Positions 16,922-24,861 of a DNA stretch of 54,594 nt are shown here, one piece after another (position 1 is the stretch's first letter; every line of letters begins with the position of its first letter). Position numbers and translations under genes: made by a program. The notes under the pieces were generated by a model. The model had not been told where the DNA came from. It saw nothing but the letters and a program-made list of their open reading frames with translations, and did not search any database. The stretch comes from Kiritimatiellia bacterium (GTDB lineage Bacteria > Verrucomicrobiota > Kiritimatiellia > RFP12 > UBA1067). The DNA is taken from positions 1-54,594 of the forward strand of contig JAGBZX010000042.1 of the NCBI GenBank assembly GCA_017628025.1, read 5' to 3'.

Positions 16922-19264
16922 TTAGAAATCATACCCAATTGTAAACGAGAAGAGTTCTTCTTCCGCTTCGTCTGGCTTTTCGATAGGAACGCCGAAATCA
17001 AGCCGGATGGGGAACATTGGAATATCAAGCCTTATGCCGATACCAACAGTCCACGCAAAATTATCGGAGAAGTCAAAGTCAAAATCATCAACACCAACGC
17101 AACCAAAATCAGTAAAGCCTGCTATACGAAGCATCTTAAAGACAGGTATCGTATATTCCAAATTAGCCACGAATAGCGTCTGACCGCCCCAAGGAATACT
17201 ATCACCATTTTCTCTTGTGGCAAATGGCGCAACATTGCGGTATTCAATGCCGCGGATTGATTTAGGACCGCCTAAGAACATACGATTGTAAATCGGTACT
17301 TCATCAGAAATACCATCAATCGTTTCAAATCTAACACCTGCCATTAAAACATGGTGATAACGCTGCCATACATCAAAATAGTGACGGTGAATACCACCAA
17401 TGCGCCAGTACTCATTGTCGCCAGCTGGGGCAAGATCAGCAAATATCTGCGTGCGAGAGCCCTGTGTCGGGATTCTGAAATTATTACGGGAATCATGACT
17501 CCAGAAAAGACGCAAAACAGGCTCAAGAGCGTCGCTATAAAGTTTACGCTCGTCTGTAAGCGAGACTTTCTTTTTATTAAACATCCATTCTCCATCTTCA
17601 ACATCATCAAATTCAATAAGTTCACCAGAAAGCCTAAAGCCTAATCTACCAAATGGATCCCATGTACTCCAGAACTTTACTGGATAAGAAAGCGACGCTG
17701 AAGCTCCAGTACGAATAATATCGTATTCATCATACCAACGATTGCGACGATACGCATCAACTGAAAGCTCAAGGAAGCGACCGAAAAGATGAGGCTCTGT
17801 TATACTAAACTCATAGCTCTGAATACGGGGACCAGCCTGCGCGTAGACTCTAGCTTTCTGACCACCACCACGGAAGAATTTGCTGGGCGCAAAAATATCA
17901 AAGTTAGATTGAGAAACTTCTGCAGAAACATAGACGGAATCGACGCTGGAAGCTCCTACACCAACCATAAATGAGCCAGTATTCTTCTCCTCTACTTCAT
18001 AGACCAAATCGCGATATTCGCAACCATTAGCGTCTTTGCCCGCTCCAGTAGGCTCAAGCTTATAAGAAACACGACTAAAATAACCTAAGTTCTCTAGGCG
18101 CTTGCGAGATGTGTCAGCGCGATCTACAAGCATCCTGTCACCAGGCGAGAGCGAGATTTCGCGGCGAATAACCATATCTTTCGTATAGTCGTTACCACGA
18201 ATCTTTACAGATGATATAACTACGGCAACACCCTCTGTAACATCAAAAACCAAATCTACTACAGTTGGATCACTCTTTTGAGGAATACGCTTAATTCTAA
18301 CATGAGAATCAGCTAATCCTAAGTCTCCAGAGCCGACGACGACCTCAATACGACGAGCGGCCTCTTCTAACTCTTTCTCACTAGCCGCACTACCAGCAAC
18401 AGGCACATTACTCTTGCCACGAACGGCTGCTTCTGGATAACGAGTTAAGCCAGTGATAGAAACCTTACCGACCTTATAGAGAGGACCTTCTATAACTTTA
18501 AATATTACATCTTCAGCACCCTCTTTTATCGTCATGAATTTAGGCTTCTCAACTATAACATCAAGATAGCCAGCATCCTTGTAAACCTTGGCAATCTTAC
18601 TTGAAGATTCAGCAAGCTCATCATCTGTTACAGGTTTATCAGCTAACCAACCTTTTACATTCCACCAAGGGAAATCTCCAATAGCGTTCCTAAGTTCAGA
18701 CTCTTCTACACTATTTACGCCTACGAAAACATAATTTTTAATTTTTTTCTTTTTGCCTTCATCAACGAGAAGTTCCAGAGTAAACACACCCTCTTCATCT
18801 GCTTTAACAATCGGCGCAATCTTAGCATCGCGGAAATGCTTTTTGATGTACATTTTGCGCACACGTGCCGCAACCTCGGCAATATCTGACTGTCCATATC
18901 GATAGCCATCTTTAAGCCCAGCTTCTGCAGCAACCTTTGACGCACTTATCGCCTCTGCTCCTTCAACGACGATTGGCGCCTTATAAGTAAGTTTTCTTTT
19001 TACATAAAAGACAACTTCAACTCCTTTGGAAGTCTCGTTTACGTCGGCATTAACTTGCTCATAATTACCAGACTCAGAAAGAGCCAAGACGTCAGCAGAT
19101 ACCGTCTGAGCGTTGTATTGAGCGCCTGCTTTCGTTTTGCAGAAAGTAGCAACTGAAGATACGTCTCCACCAAAACCATCAAGAGCCCTTATCTTGACTT
19201 CAGAGACAGGTGCGGCGCACAAGGCGCCAGTTACGAGTGTAAAAGCAAAAAATAACCTTTTCAT
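16922..19264 (-). CDS. bamA: Outer membrane protein assembly factor BamA (Omp85)
   Basis: The protein of 780 residues inserts beta-barrel proteins into the outer membrane. After a signal peptide (MKRLFFAFTLVTGALCA) there are about five POTRA repeats (about 20-425) and a C-terminal 16-strand Omp85 barrel. The conserved GGPKSIRGIEYR (the L6 VRGF/Y-type motif) is in the barrel, and the chain ends in FTIGYDF with the terminal phenylalanine. The open frame extends upstream to a TTG at 19282, but the ATG at 19264 begins the signal peptide. No Shine-Dalgarno is seen, and a -10-like TGATAAAAT ends 8 bases before this ATG, so translation is probably leaderless. Confidence 0.93.
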   Translation of the reverse strand: MKRLFFAFTLVTGALCAAPVSEVKIRALDGFGGDVSSVATFCKTKAGAQYNAQTVSADVLALSESGNYEQVNADVNETSKGVEVVFYVKRKLTYKAPIVVEGAEAISASKVAAEAGLKDGYRYGQSDIAEVAARVRKMYIKKHFRDAKIAPIVKADEEGVFTLELLVDEGKKKKIKNYVFVGVNSVEESELRNAIGDFPWWNVKGWLADKPVTDDELAESSSKIAKVYKDAGYLDVIVEKPKFMTIKEGAEDVIFKVIEGPLYKVGKVSITGLTRYPEAAVRGKSNVPVAGSAASEKELEEAARRIEVVVGSGDLGLADSHVRIKRIPQKSDPTVVDLVFDVTEGVAVVISSVKIRGNDYTKDMVIRREISLSPGDRMLVDRADTSRKRLENLGYFSRVSYKLEPTGAGKDANGCEYRDLVYEVEEKNTGSFMVGVGASSVDSVYVSAEVSQSNFDIFAPSKFFRGGGQKARVYAQAGPRIQSYEFSITEPHLFGRFLELSVDAYRRNRWYDEYDIIRTGASASLSYPVKFWSTWDPFGRLGFRLSGELIEFDDVEDGEWMFNKKKVSLTDERKLYSDALEPVLRLFWSHDSRNNFRIPTQGSRTQIFADLAPAGDNEYWRIGGIHRHYFDVWQRYHHVLMAGVRFETIDGISDEVPIYNRMFLGGPKSIRGIEYRNVAPFATRENGDSIPWGGQTLFVANLEYTIPVFKMLRIAGFTDFGCVGVDDFDFDFSDNFAWTVGIGIRLDIPMFPIRLDFGVPIEKPDEAEEELFSFTIGYDF

Positions 19265-19272
19265 ATTGAAGT

Positions 19273-19281
19273 ATTTTATCA
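19273..19281 (-). promoter_or_regulatory. Extended -10 promoter element for bamA
   Basis: On the minus strand it reads TGATAAAAT and is followed after 8 bases by the bamA ATG (19264). It has the same geometry as the ftsH and rhaB promoters, which implies an mRNA with practically no 5' leader. Confidence 0.5.
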
Positions 19282-19337
19282 AAAACCCACTGAAACTTCA
19301 ACTTCAGGCGACCAATAAAAAAATTTAAAAAAGACTA

Positions 19338-19367
19338 TTGCATTAGATTTAGAATTTATGATATAAT
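19338..19367 (+). promoter_or_regulatory. Promoter of the tRNA-Asn/tRNA-Met/CE7 unit
   Basis: TTGCAT at 19338-19343 and TATAAT at 19362-19367 are separated by 18 bases, with the extended -10 TGA in front (TGATATAAT, 19359-19367). The tRNA begins 15 bases downstream. It is divergent from the bamA promoter. Confidence 0.7.
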
Positions 19368-19381
19368 ACGCACCAGTTTGT

Positions 19382-19456
19382 TCGGGCGTGGCGCAGCGGT
19401 AGCGCAGTTGACTGTTAATCAATTGGTCGCTGGTTCGAATCCAGCCGCCCGAGCCA
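19382..19456 (+). tRNA. tRNA-Asn (GTT)
   Basis: A full cloverleaf: acceptor TCGGGCG (19382-19388) pairs with CGCCCGA (19446-19452), the T arm is GCTGG-TTCGAAT-CCAGC, and the anticodon GTT (19414-19416) sits in the loop CTGTTAA. The CCA end is encoded at 19454-19456. Confidence 0.96.
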
Positions 19457-19465
19457 TTTTTTTTA

Positions 19466-19541
19466 GGCGAGGTAGCTCAGTAGGTAGAGCAAAGGACTCA
19501 TAAGCCTTGGGTCGAGGGTTCGATCCCCTCCTTCGCCACCA
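19466..19541 (+). tRNA. tRNA with CAT anticodon (Met elongator, or Ile2)
   Basis: The acceptor GGCGAGG pairs with CTTCGCC (one G-T), the T arm is GAGGG-TTCGATC-CCCTC, the loop CTCATAA gives the anticodon CAT at 19499-19501, and CCA is encoded at 19539-19541. The acceptor begins with a normal G-C pair, so it is not an initiator. Elongator Met and lysidine-modified Ile2 cannot be separated safely by eye. It lies 9 bases after tRNA-Asn. Confidence 0.93.
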
Positions 19542-19584
19542 ACTCTTCCTTATATTGTTCTCTCTCACTATTGGAGAAACTCAT

Positions 19585-20889
19585 ATGAACTGTAATAAGC
19601 TCTTTGCCCTTCTTATTTTAGCATTACCTCTTTCATTAGCTGCTCAAAACTTCAAGTATAGTATTTCAGCTGATGACGCCGACTGTATGCGTAAAATCGG
19701 CGAAAAAACAACATTTACCGTCACCGTCCTTAACGCTGATGGCACAACAGCCTCTAACGGCACTGTTAAAGCTACTATTGACAATTTTGGTCCTCTGTTG
19801 CAATCAGAAAAAAACTTTGATATTTCAAAATCAAATCCATTCACAATTTCCGGTACTCTTAATGAGCCAGGCTTTCTACGCCTGACTCTATTAGAAGAAA
19901 ACTCAAAACGTAAAGATTTTTCTGTCGGCTATGAACCTGAGCTGATAACAAAAGCCAGCCCCTCACCTGCCGATTTTGATGAATTCTGGGCTAATGCTAA
20001 AGCTAAACTTGCCCAAACTGTTCCCCTAGACCCAGTTATCACCCCCTACAAGGACCAATCTACTGAAGATTTCAACTTTTACAAAATTTCATTTGCAACA
20101 TTCGGCAGACGCGTTTACGGTTACCTAACCGTCCCCAAAGCTAAAACACCTTCTAAATTTCCCATTATGATAAGCGTTAACTCCGCAGGAATGCATCGCT
20201 GGTCTAATAACTTAACTGGTAGAAAAAACGCAATCATGGTCCAATTTTCCGTTTTCGATTGGCATATGGATAAAAAATGGGAAAGCTTAGGCTATATGAA
20301 AAGATATAACGATCTTAATGCGAGATGCAAAAAAGACGGCCCTTCTCTCACATATGCTGCACACGGCATTAGTATATCTAAAGAAGACTACTTCTTCTAT
20401 CCTGTTATACTAGGCATTGACCGTGCTATAGATTGGCTTGCTAAGGTCTTCCCCGTTGACAAAAACCGCTTCTTATACCAAGGCACATCTCAAGGCGGCG
20501 GTTTTGGATACTATCTTTGCGCTCTAAATAAAAACTTCACTCACGGTGCGTTCATTGTTCCCGCTATAACAGATACAATGGGCTATCTTAAAAATCGCCA
20601 AAGTGGCTGGCCAAAGATTATTGAGAAAAACTCCCACACAAAAGAGGCTAAGGTAATAGCGGAGAAAAATGCCCCTTACTTTGATGGTGCAAACTTTGCC
20701 TCTAGAATCACTTGCAAGGTGCGCGTCGTCGTAGGTCTATCAGATGTTACCTGCCCACCAAACGCAGTGTACGCTTCATATAACGAAATCCCATCTAAAG
20801 ACAAAAAAATTCTCTACGGCATTGACATGACTCATTCCTGCCGTAGAGAGTTTTATGAAAAGCTAGAAACTTGGCTTATGCCAAATTAA
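19585..20889 (+). CDS. Secreted acetylxylan-esterase-like protein (CE7/AXE1)
   Basis: A 434-residue protein with a signal peptide (MNCNKLFALLILALPLSLAA), an Ig-like N-terminal domain (about 22-118) and an alpha/beta-hydrolase domain of the AXE1/CE7 type. The nucleophile is Ser302 in YQGTSQGGGFG; the acid is probably the Asp in VGLSDVTCPP and the histidine the one in MTHSCRREF. CE7 enzymes remove acetyl groups from xylan or oligosaccharides. The ATG at 19585 is chosen because GGAG lies nine bases upstream; the frame open further upstream runs through the tRNA. Only 43 bases separate it from the tRNA, with no terminator seen, so it is probably transcribed with the tRNAs. Confidence 0.88.
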   Translation: MNCNKLFALLILALPLSLAAQNFKYSISADDADCMRKIGEKTTFTVTVLNADGTTASNGTVKATIDNFGPLLQSEKNFDISKSNPFTISGTLNEPGFLRLTLLEENSKRKDFSVGYEPELITKASPSPADFDEFWANAKAKLAQTVPLDPVITPYKDQSTEDFNFYKISFATFGRRVYGYLTVPKAKTPSKFPIMISVNSAGMHRWSNNLTGRKNAIMVQFSVFDWHMDKKWESLGYMKRYNDLNARCKKDGPSLTYAAHGISISKEDYFFYPVILGIDRAIDWLAKVFPVDKNRFLYQGTSQGGGFGYYLCALNKNFTHGAFIVPAITDTMGYLKNRQSGWPKIIEKNSHTKEAKVIAEKNAPYFDGANFASRITCKVRVVVGLSDVTCPPNAVYASYNEIPSKDKKILYGIDMTHSCRREFYEKLETWLMPN

Positions 20890-20894
20890 CTATC

Positions 20895-21800
20895 TTAGAA
20901 GCTAAGCTTAGCTTGGACGCCTCCCCAAACGATATCAGAATCGTAGTGGGAACCCCAATAGTAGTCGCTACCGCCGTCACGATAACTGCCGCGTATCGTC
21001 TCGTTAAGAAGCGACGTATAAGCTAAAACACCACCAAGCGAGAAGTTCTCACAAATCTGCCAAGTTAAAGAAAACTTGAGAGTTGTGCCACCAATGCCAC
21101 CCTTACTGCCGCGCTCAAATTCACCATACAAGTAGTCGAGATATTTGCCGCTACCGAAGTTTACATTCCAATCAATGCCTAAGCTAAGAGACTCTCCGAA
21201 AGGCATCTCTTCGCAAAGAACCATTTCGTGCTTAAGACCTGCCTCGTAATGCGTACCATCAGAATAGCGATACATACGGCTAATTCTACCATATGGCGTT
21301 ATGTAAGGAGTTTCAAACTCTGCGTTGAGATATATTTCACAAGCAGAAGCGTAGTCTTTAGAGTATTCGCTCTTTACATTCGAAACAAACCATTCATGGC
21401 CTGCCTCAAGCGTAAGTGACATCGACTCATCCTCATTAGACCAAACAGTCGCGCCAATGTGAACATTATAATCTGTTTCATTCCATTCACCGCGCATATC
21501 ACTGCGGCGGCGGTTTGTTAAATCATAGTTCTGCCAAACATAAAAGCCAAAATAAATTGGATCAAGCGCAGTAAAATCAGCCCAAATACAAGGTTGTACT
21601 ACTGGACGATCATTGTAAGCTTGATTACGATAGATATATGCCGTGTAAATATCAACATCAAAACCAGCTTCAAAAGGCAATGAAGATTCTTCTTCTTCTG
21701 CCGCAACTTCAACCTCTGGTGTAGTTTTAACTGCATCTTGGCTTGCAAAAAGGCCCCCAGCAATTGATACTGAAAGAGCAGTCAACAACAACTTTTTCAT
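20895..21800 (-). CDS. Outer-membrane beta-barrel protein, unassigned family
   Basis: A protein of 301 residues with a signal peptide (MKKLLLTALSVSIAGGLFA), an acidic linker (EEEESS, about 35-40) and alternating amphipathic strands rich in Tyr and Trp. It ends in VQAKLSF, the terminal-phenylalanine signal used by BamA substrates. The family is not recognised; a porin-like or structural role is possible. AAAGGAAA about nine bases before the ATG is a good ribosome site. It has its own promoter and a leader of about 70 bases, and it converges with the CE7 gene with five bases between them. Confidence 0.72.
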   Translation of the reverse strand: MKKLLLTALSVSIAGGLFASQDAVKTTPEVEVAAEEEESSLPFEAGFDVDIYTAYIYRNQAYNDRPVVQPCIWADFTALDPIYFGFYVWQNYDLTNRRRSDMRGEWNETDYNVHIGATVWSNEDESMSLTLEAGHEWFVSNVKSEYSKDYASACEIYLNAEFETPYITPYGRISRMYRYSDGTHYEAGLKHEMVLCEEMPFGESLSLGIDWNVNFGSGKYLDYLYGEFERGSKGGIGGTTLKFSLTWQICENFSLGGVLAYTSLLNETIRGSYRDGGSDYYWGSHYDSDIVWGGVQAKLSF

Positions 21801-21876
21801 TTTTATTTTTCCTTTCTTGTTGTCGCCCCGATAATATCTTCACCCTAAAGAGACCATCGGCTTGAATTTGCGGCGA

Positions 21877-21885
21877 ATTATATCA
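21877..21885 (-). promoter_or_regulatory. Extended -10 promoter element for the outer-membrane protein
   Basis: It reads TGATATAAT on the minus strand. The predicted leader runs about 70 bases to 21800 and contains CCGAT and ATCGG arms separated by about 20 bases that could form a weak hairpin. It lies back to back with the ftsH promoter. Confidence 0.6.
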
Positions 21886-21947
21886 TAAAAATTCAAGAAA
21901 TAAAAGAAAGTTTCTTAAATAAGCGCAAGCCCTTTTGCGACAATTTA

Positions 21948-21956
21948 TGATATAAT
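21948..21956 (+). promoter_or_regulatory. Extended -10 promoter element for ftsH
   Basis: TGATATAAT ends at 21956 and the ftsH ATG is at 21964, so the expected start site falls on or next to the A of the start codon. There is no Shine-Dalgarno. A leaderless mRNA is predicted. Confidence 0.65.
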
Positions 21957-21963
21957 ACGCAGT

Positions 21964-23889
21964 ATGACAAAAAACAATAAATTTGGCTTTCGTAGTTGGC
22001 TTCTTATAGGCCTAATCTTCTTCGCGTTTTGTTCAATGTTAAAAATGAACAAACCTAACTCTCCTGTTCGCGAAATAAACGAACTTGAATTTAGAGAAGC
22101 TGTTGCAAAAGGCTCCATAATTAAGCCTGTTATCCGTGTTCTCAACAAAGACGAACTTTCCTCTCATCTTGAGGGCGAACTTATCACTGGCCAAACAGAT
22201 GAAAAAGGTGTCGTCAAAACTGATAAAGACGGCAACCCCCTACGCGTAAAATTTAAGTTGCCGCTAGTAGCTGGCGAGAGCGAAAACTTAATGGAGTATC
22301 TTCTTGAGTCAAAAACTCCCGTTAAATTAACAGAAGTTAGCAGCACCTTCTCTCCTTTTGTTATTCAATTATTGTTCTTCTTCGGCTTCCTACTCTTGTT
22401 CTATTGGATATTCTATCGCAAAATAGGTTCTGGCGGCGGAATGTTTAGCTTTGGTAAATCGCGCGCCAAAATGCTTAATGGTAAAGAAGAAAAAGCAGGC
22501 AACTCGTTTGACGATGTCGCAGGCATTGACGAAGCGAAAGAAGAAGTTCAAGAAATAGTAGAGTTTCTTAAAGAGCCAGAATCATTCCAGAAACTTGGCG
22601 GCCGCATACCTAAGGGCATTTTATTAGTCGGGCCTCCTGGCACTGGTAAAACGCTCCTTGCAAAGGCCATCGCCGGCGAAGCAAAAGTACCTTTCTTTGC
22701 CATCTCTGGTAGTGATTTTGAAGAAATGTTTGTTGGAGTAGGCGCTAGCCGCATGCGCGATATGTTCGCCGAAGCTAAAAAACGCGCACCGTGCATTATT
22801 TTTATCGACGAAATTGACTCCATTGGCATGAAGCGCACTGGTACCAGCGCCATGGGTGGCAACCATGCTTATGAACAAACGCTTAATACTATGTTAGTTG
22901 AGATGGACGGCTTTGATCCTAACGAAGGCGTCATTGTAATTGCCGCCACAAACCGTCCAGACACTCTCGACTCTGCCCTTTTAAGACCTGGTCGCTTTGA
23001 TAGGCAAGTTTATATTGATTTGCCTACGCTCAAAGGCAGACTAGAAATATTAAACCTTCATGGGCGTAAAATCAAATTTGCCCCAAATACAAACCTTGAG
23101 CAAATAGCTCGCGGCACGCCAGGCTTTTCTGGCGCTGACTTAGCTAACCTTCTTAACGAAGCTGCCTTAATGTCAGCAAGAAAAAAACTTGAAGCTGTAG
23201 ATATGCAAACTCTAGAAGAAGCGAGAGATAAGGTTCTTTGGGGTAGAGAGCGCAAATCAACTGGTTACTCTCAAACGGACAGAGCAACTACTGCTTGGCA
23301 TGAAGCCGGTCACGCCTTAGTACAAGTCTTAACGCCTGGAACAGATCCTTTACATAAAGTAACAATTATTCCTCGTGGCCGTGCCCTCGGAGCTACGATG
23401 TCATTACCTGAAAAGGACGTACTTAATCATACTCGCACATATTTCAATGCGACTTTGCGTGTTTGTTGCGCTGGACGCATCGCTGAAGAGCTTTTTACTG
23501 GCGACATCTCTACTGGTGCCTCTCAAGACATCGCTTATGCTACGCATATTGCCAGAGAAATGATTTGTCGTTATGGCATGAGCGATAAATTCGGCTTCCA
23601 GTCGTTCCAAGAAAAAAGCCCATTTTCTCCAGAGCCACTTCCGCCACAATTTAGCGAAGAGACTTCTCGCCAAATTGACGCTGAAGTTAAAAAACTAGTT
23701 GACGAAGCTTATGCTGATGCAAAACGCACTATCGAAGAGAATAAAGACAAGGTTGAAAAGCTCGCCAATATTCTTCTAGAAAAGGAGACGATTGACGCTT
23801 CAGAAGTCGAAAAGATTATTAAGGGCGAAGAAGACCCAACCCCTATGTTCAATGACACTGGCGTAACTACACAGGATAACCTGCAATGA
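21964..23889 (+). CDS. ftsH: ATP-dependent zinc metalloprotease FtsH
   Basis: A 641-residue membrane-anchored AAA+ protease that degrades misfolded membrane and regulatory proteins. Membrane spans are near 11-28 and 130-150 with a small periplasmic domain between them. The AAA module has Walker A GPPGTGKT (223-230), the pore-type segment MFVGVGASR, Walker B IIFIDE (278-283) and the second region of homology [21 protein letters not shown]. The protease has HEAGH (446-450), with a further metal ligand expected in STGASQDI. The loop after IDSIG reads [20 protein letters not shown], somewhat unlike the common GRQRG-x-GGGHDEREQTLN. It heads the operon and overlaps cdaA by four bases (ATGA). Confidence 0.96.
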   Translation: MTKNNKFGFRSWLLIGLIFFAFCSMLKMNKPNSPVREINELEFREAVAKGSIIKPVIRVLNKDELSSHLEGELITGQTDEKGVVKTDKDGNPLRVKFKLPLVAGESENLMEYLLESKTPVKLTEVSSTFSPFVIQLLFFFGFLLLFYWIFYRKIGSGGGMFSFGKSRAKMLNGKEEKAGNSFDDVAGIDEAKEEVQEIVEFLKEPESFQKLGGRIPKGILLVGPPGTGKTLLAKAIAGEAKVPFFAISGSDFEEMFVGVGASRMRDMFAEAKKRAPCIIFIDEIDSIGMKRTGTSAMGGNHAYEQTLNTMLVEMDGFDPNEGVIVIAATNRPDTLDSALLRPGRFDRQVYIDLPTLKGRLEILNLHGRKIKFAPNTNLEQIARGTPGFSGADLANLLNEAALMSARKKLEAVDMQTLEEARDKVLWGRERKSTGYSQTDRATTAWHEAGHALVQVLTPGTDPLHKVTIIPRGRALGATMSLPEKDVLNHTRTYFNATLRVCCAGRIAEELFTGDISTGASQDIAYATHIAREMICRYGMSDKFGFQSFQEKSPFSPEPLPPQFSEETSRQIDAEVKKLVDEAYADAKRTIEENKDKVEKLANILLEKETIDASEVEKIIKGEEDPTPMFNDTGVTTQDNLQ

Positions 23890-24719
23890 CGATTTCAATA
23901 TCGGCAATACTCCAGATAGCACTTCTCTATTTGGCTATCTATGCGATTTTAAAAGCCGCTAAAGGCTCGCGTTTCGGTCAGGTATTGCTAGGTGTTGGAG
24001 TTATCTCTGTCTTATTGACAGCCTTTACGCTTATTTTCAACTTTGATGTATTAACACGTATAATCCAATTCCTTTTGGCATACCTAGCGTTTTCTTCTGT
24101 CGTTATATTTCAGCCAGAAATCCGTCGTATGCTTTCAACTGTGGGCGCGCTAGGCTTTTTTGAAAAGCCAAAATACTCTCCTGACGGAGCTATTACTAGC
24201 GACTTTGCCACAGAAATTATCATAGATCTTTCAAAGAAAAAAATTGGCGCGTTAATTGCTTTTGAACGCGGCATTTCTCTTAAAGGCTACGAACAATCCG
24301 GAGTTCCTTTGGACGCTATTTTCTCTAAGGAATTACTTCTTTCGATATTTACCCCTCCTATGCCGCTTCATGACGGAGGTGTAATTGTGCGGAATGCGCG
24401 AATTGCCGCGGCTCACGCGATTTTCCCAGTTTCAAACAATCCTAATCTCATATCTAGCGGCATGCGTCATCGTGCCGCTGTAGGTCTATCAGAAGAGACT
24501 GATTCTTTAGTAATTGTTGTTAGTGAAGAGACGGGCGATGTTTCTATCGCTCACAATGGTAAACTTTTCCGCTACACTGGTGCAGAGGCTCAAACAAGTA
24601 TCTCAAGATGGATATCAAAAATAATTGGCAATAAGAACAATTTCAACGGGCCATTAGCGCACTTCTTAGATGCCGCTTACAAGAAGTGGCTTTCACTCTC
24701 AAAAGACAAGGGCAGCTAA
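23886..24719 (+). CDS. cdaA: Diadenylate cyclase CdaA (c-di-AMP synthase)
   Basis: CdaA makes cyclic di-AMP from two ATP; this messenger controls osmolyte and cell-wall balance. The 277-residue protein has three N-terminal membrane helices (about 5-22, 33-50, 58-76) followed by the DAC domain, with the DGA-type motif present as DGG (163-165, in PLHDGGVIV) and RHR at 194-196 (GMRHRAAVGLSEE). The Ala-to-Gly change in the first motif is mild. Gene order ftsH-cdaA-cdaR remnant is related to the cdaA-cdaR-glmM arrangement of other bacteria, but glmM is missing here. It overlaps ftsH by ATGA. Confidence 0.94.
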   Translation: MTISISAILQIALLYLAIYAILKAAKGSRFGQVLLGVGVISVLLTAFTLIFNFDVLTRIIQFLLAYLAFSSVVIFQPEIRRMLSTVGALGFFEKPKYSPDGAITSDFATEIIIDLSKKKIGALIAFERGISLKGYEQSGVPLDAIFSKELLLSIFTPPMPLHDGGVIVRNARIAAAHAIFPVSNNPNLISSGMRHRAAVGLSEETDSLVIVVSEETGDVSIAHNGKLFRYTGAEAQTSISRWISKIIGNKNNFNGPLAHFLDAAYKKWLSLSKDKGS

Positions 24720-24720
24720 T

Positions 24721-24861
24721 ATGATAAAGCATTTGATGAACAATATTTGGCTCAAACTTTTCGCTCTTGTTCTAGCGATAATAATTTACCATTCTCTAAA
24801 AAACAGCTCACCAAACACTAGAGACAATGACAGAACCTTCCTCAAATACTTTAGATATTGA
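24721..24861 (+). CDS. CdaR-like membrane-anchor stub (46 residues)
   Basis: This short frame starts one base after the cdaA stop. It reads MIKHLMNNIWLKLFALVLAI followed by more hydrophobic residues and then a short polar tail. The N-x-W-L-K-L-x-A-L-x-L-A pattern is the standard first helix of CdaR, the YbbR-domain regulator encoded next to cdaA, but all YbbR repeats are absent and the ftsK start lies inside the tail in another frame. It may be a decayed cdaR or a genuine single-span regulator of CdaA. No convincing Shine-Dalgarno precedes it, so translation would depend on coupling. Confidence 0.6.
   Translation: MIKHLMNNIWLKLFALVLAIIIYHSLKNSSPNTRDNDRTFLKYFRY

Noticed and set aside
19507-19584. 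Upstream extension of the CE7 frame
   Set aside because: It starts inside tRNA-Met and lacks an SD; the ATG at 19585 has GGAG and begins a signal peptide.
20899-20914. Perfect 16-base palindrome AAGCTAAGCTTAGCTT
   Set aside because: It falls in the last codons of the outer-membrane protein gene and has no loop and no T-run. It might help convergent termination, but the evidence is too thin to call.
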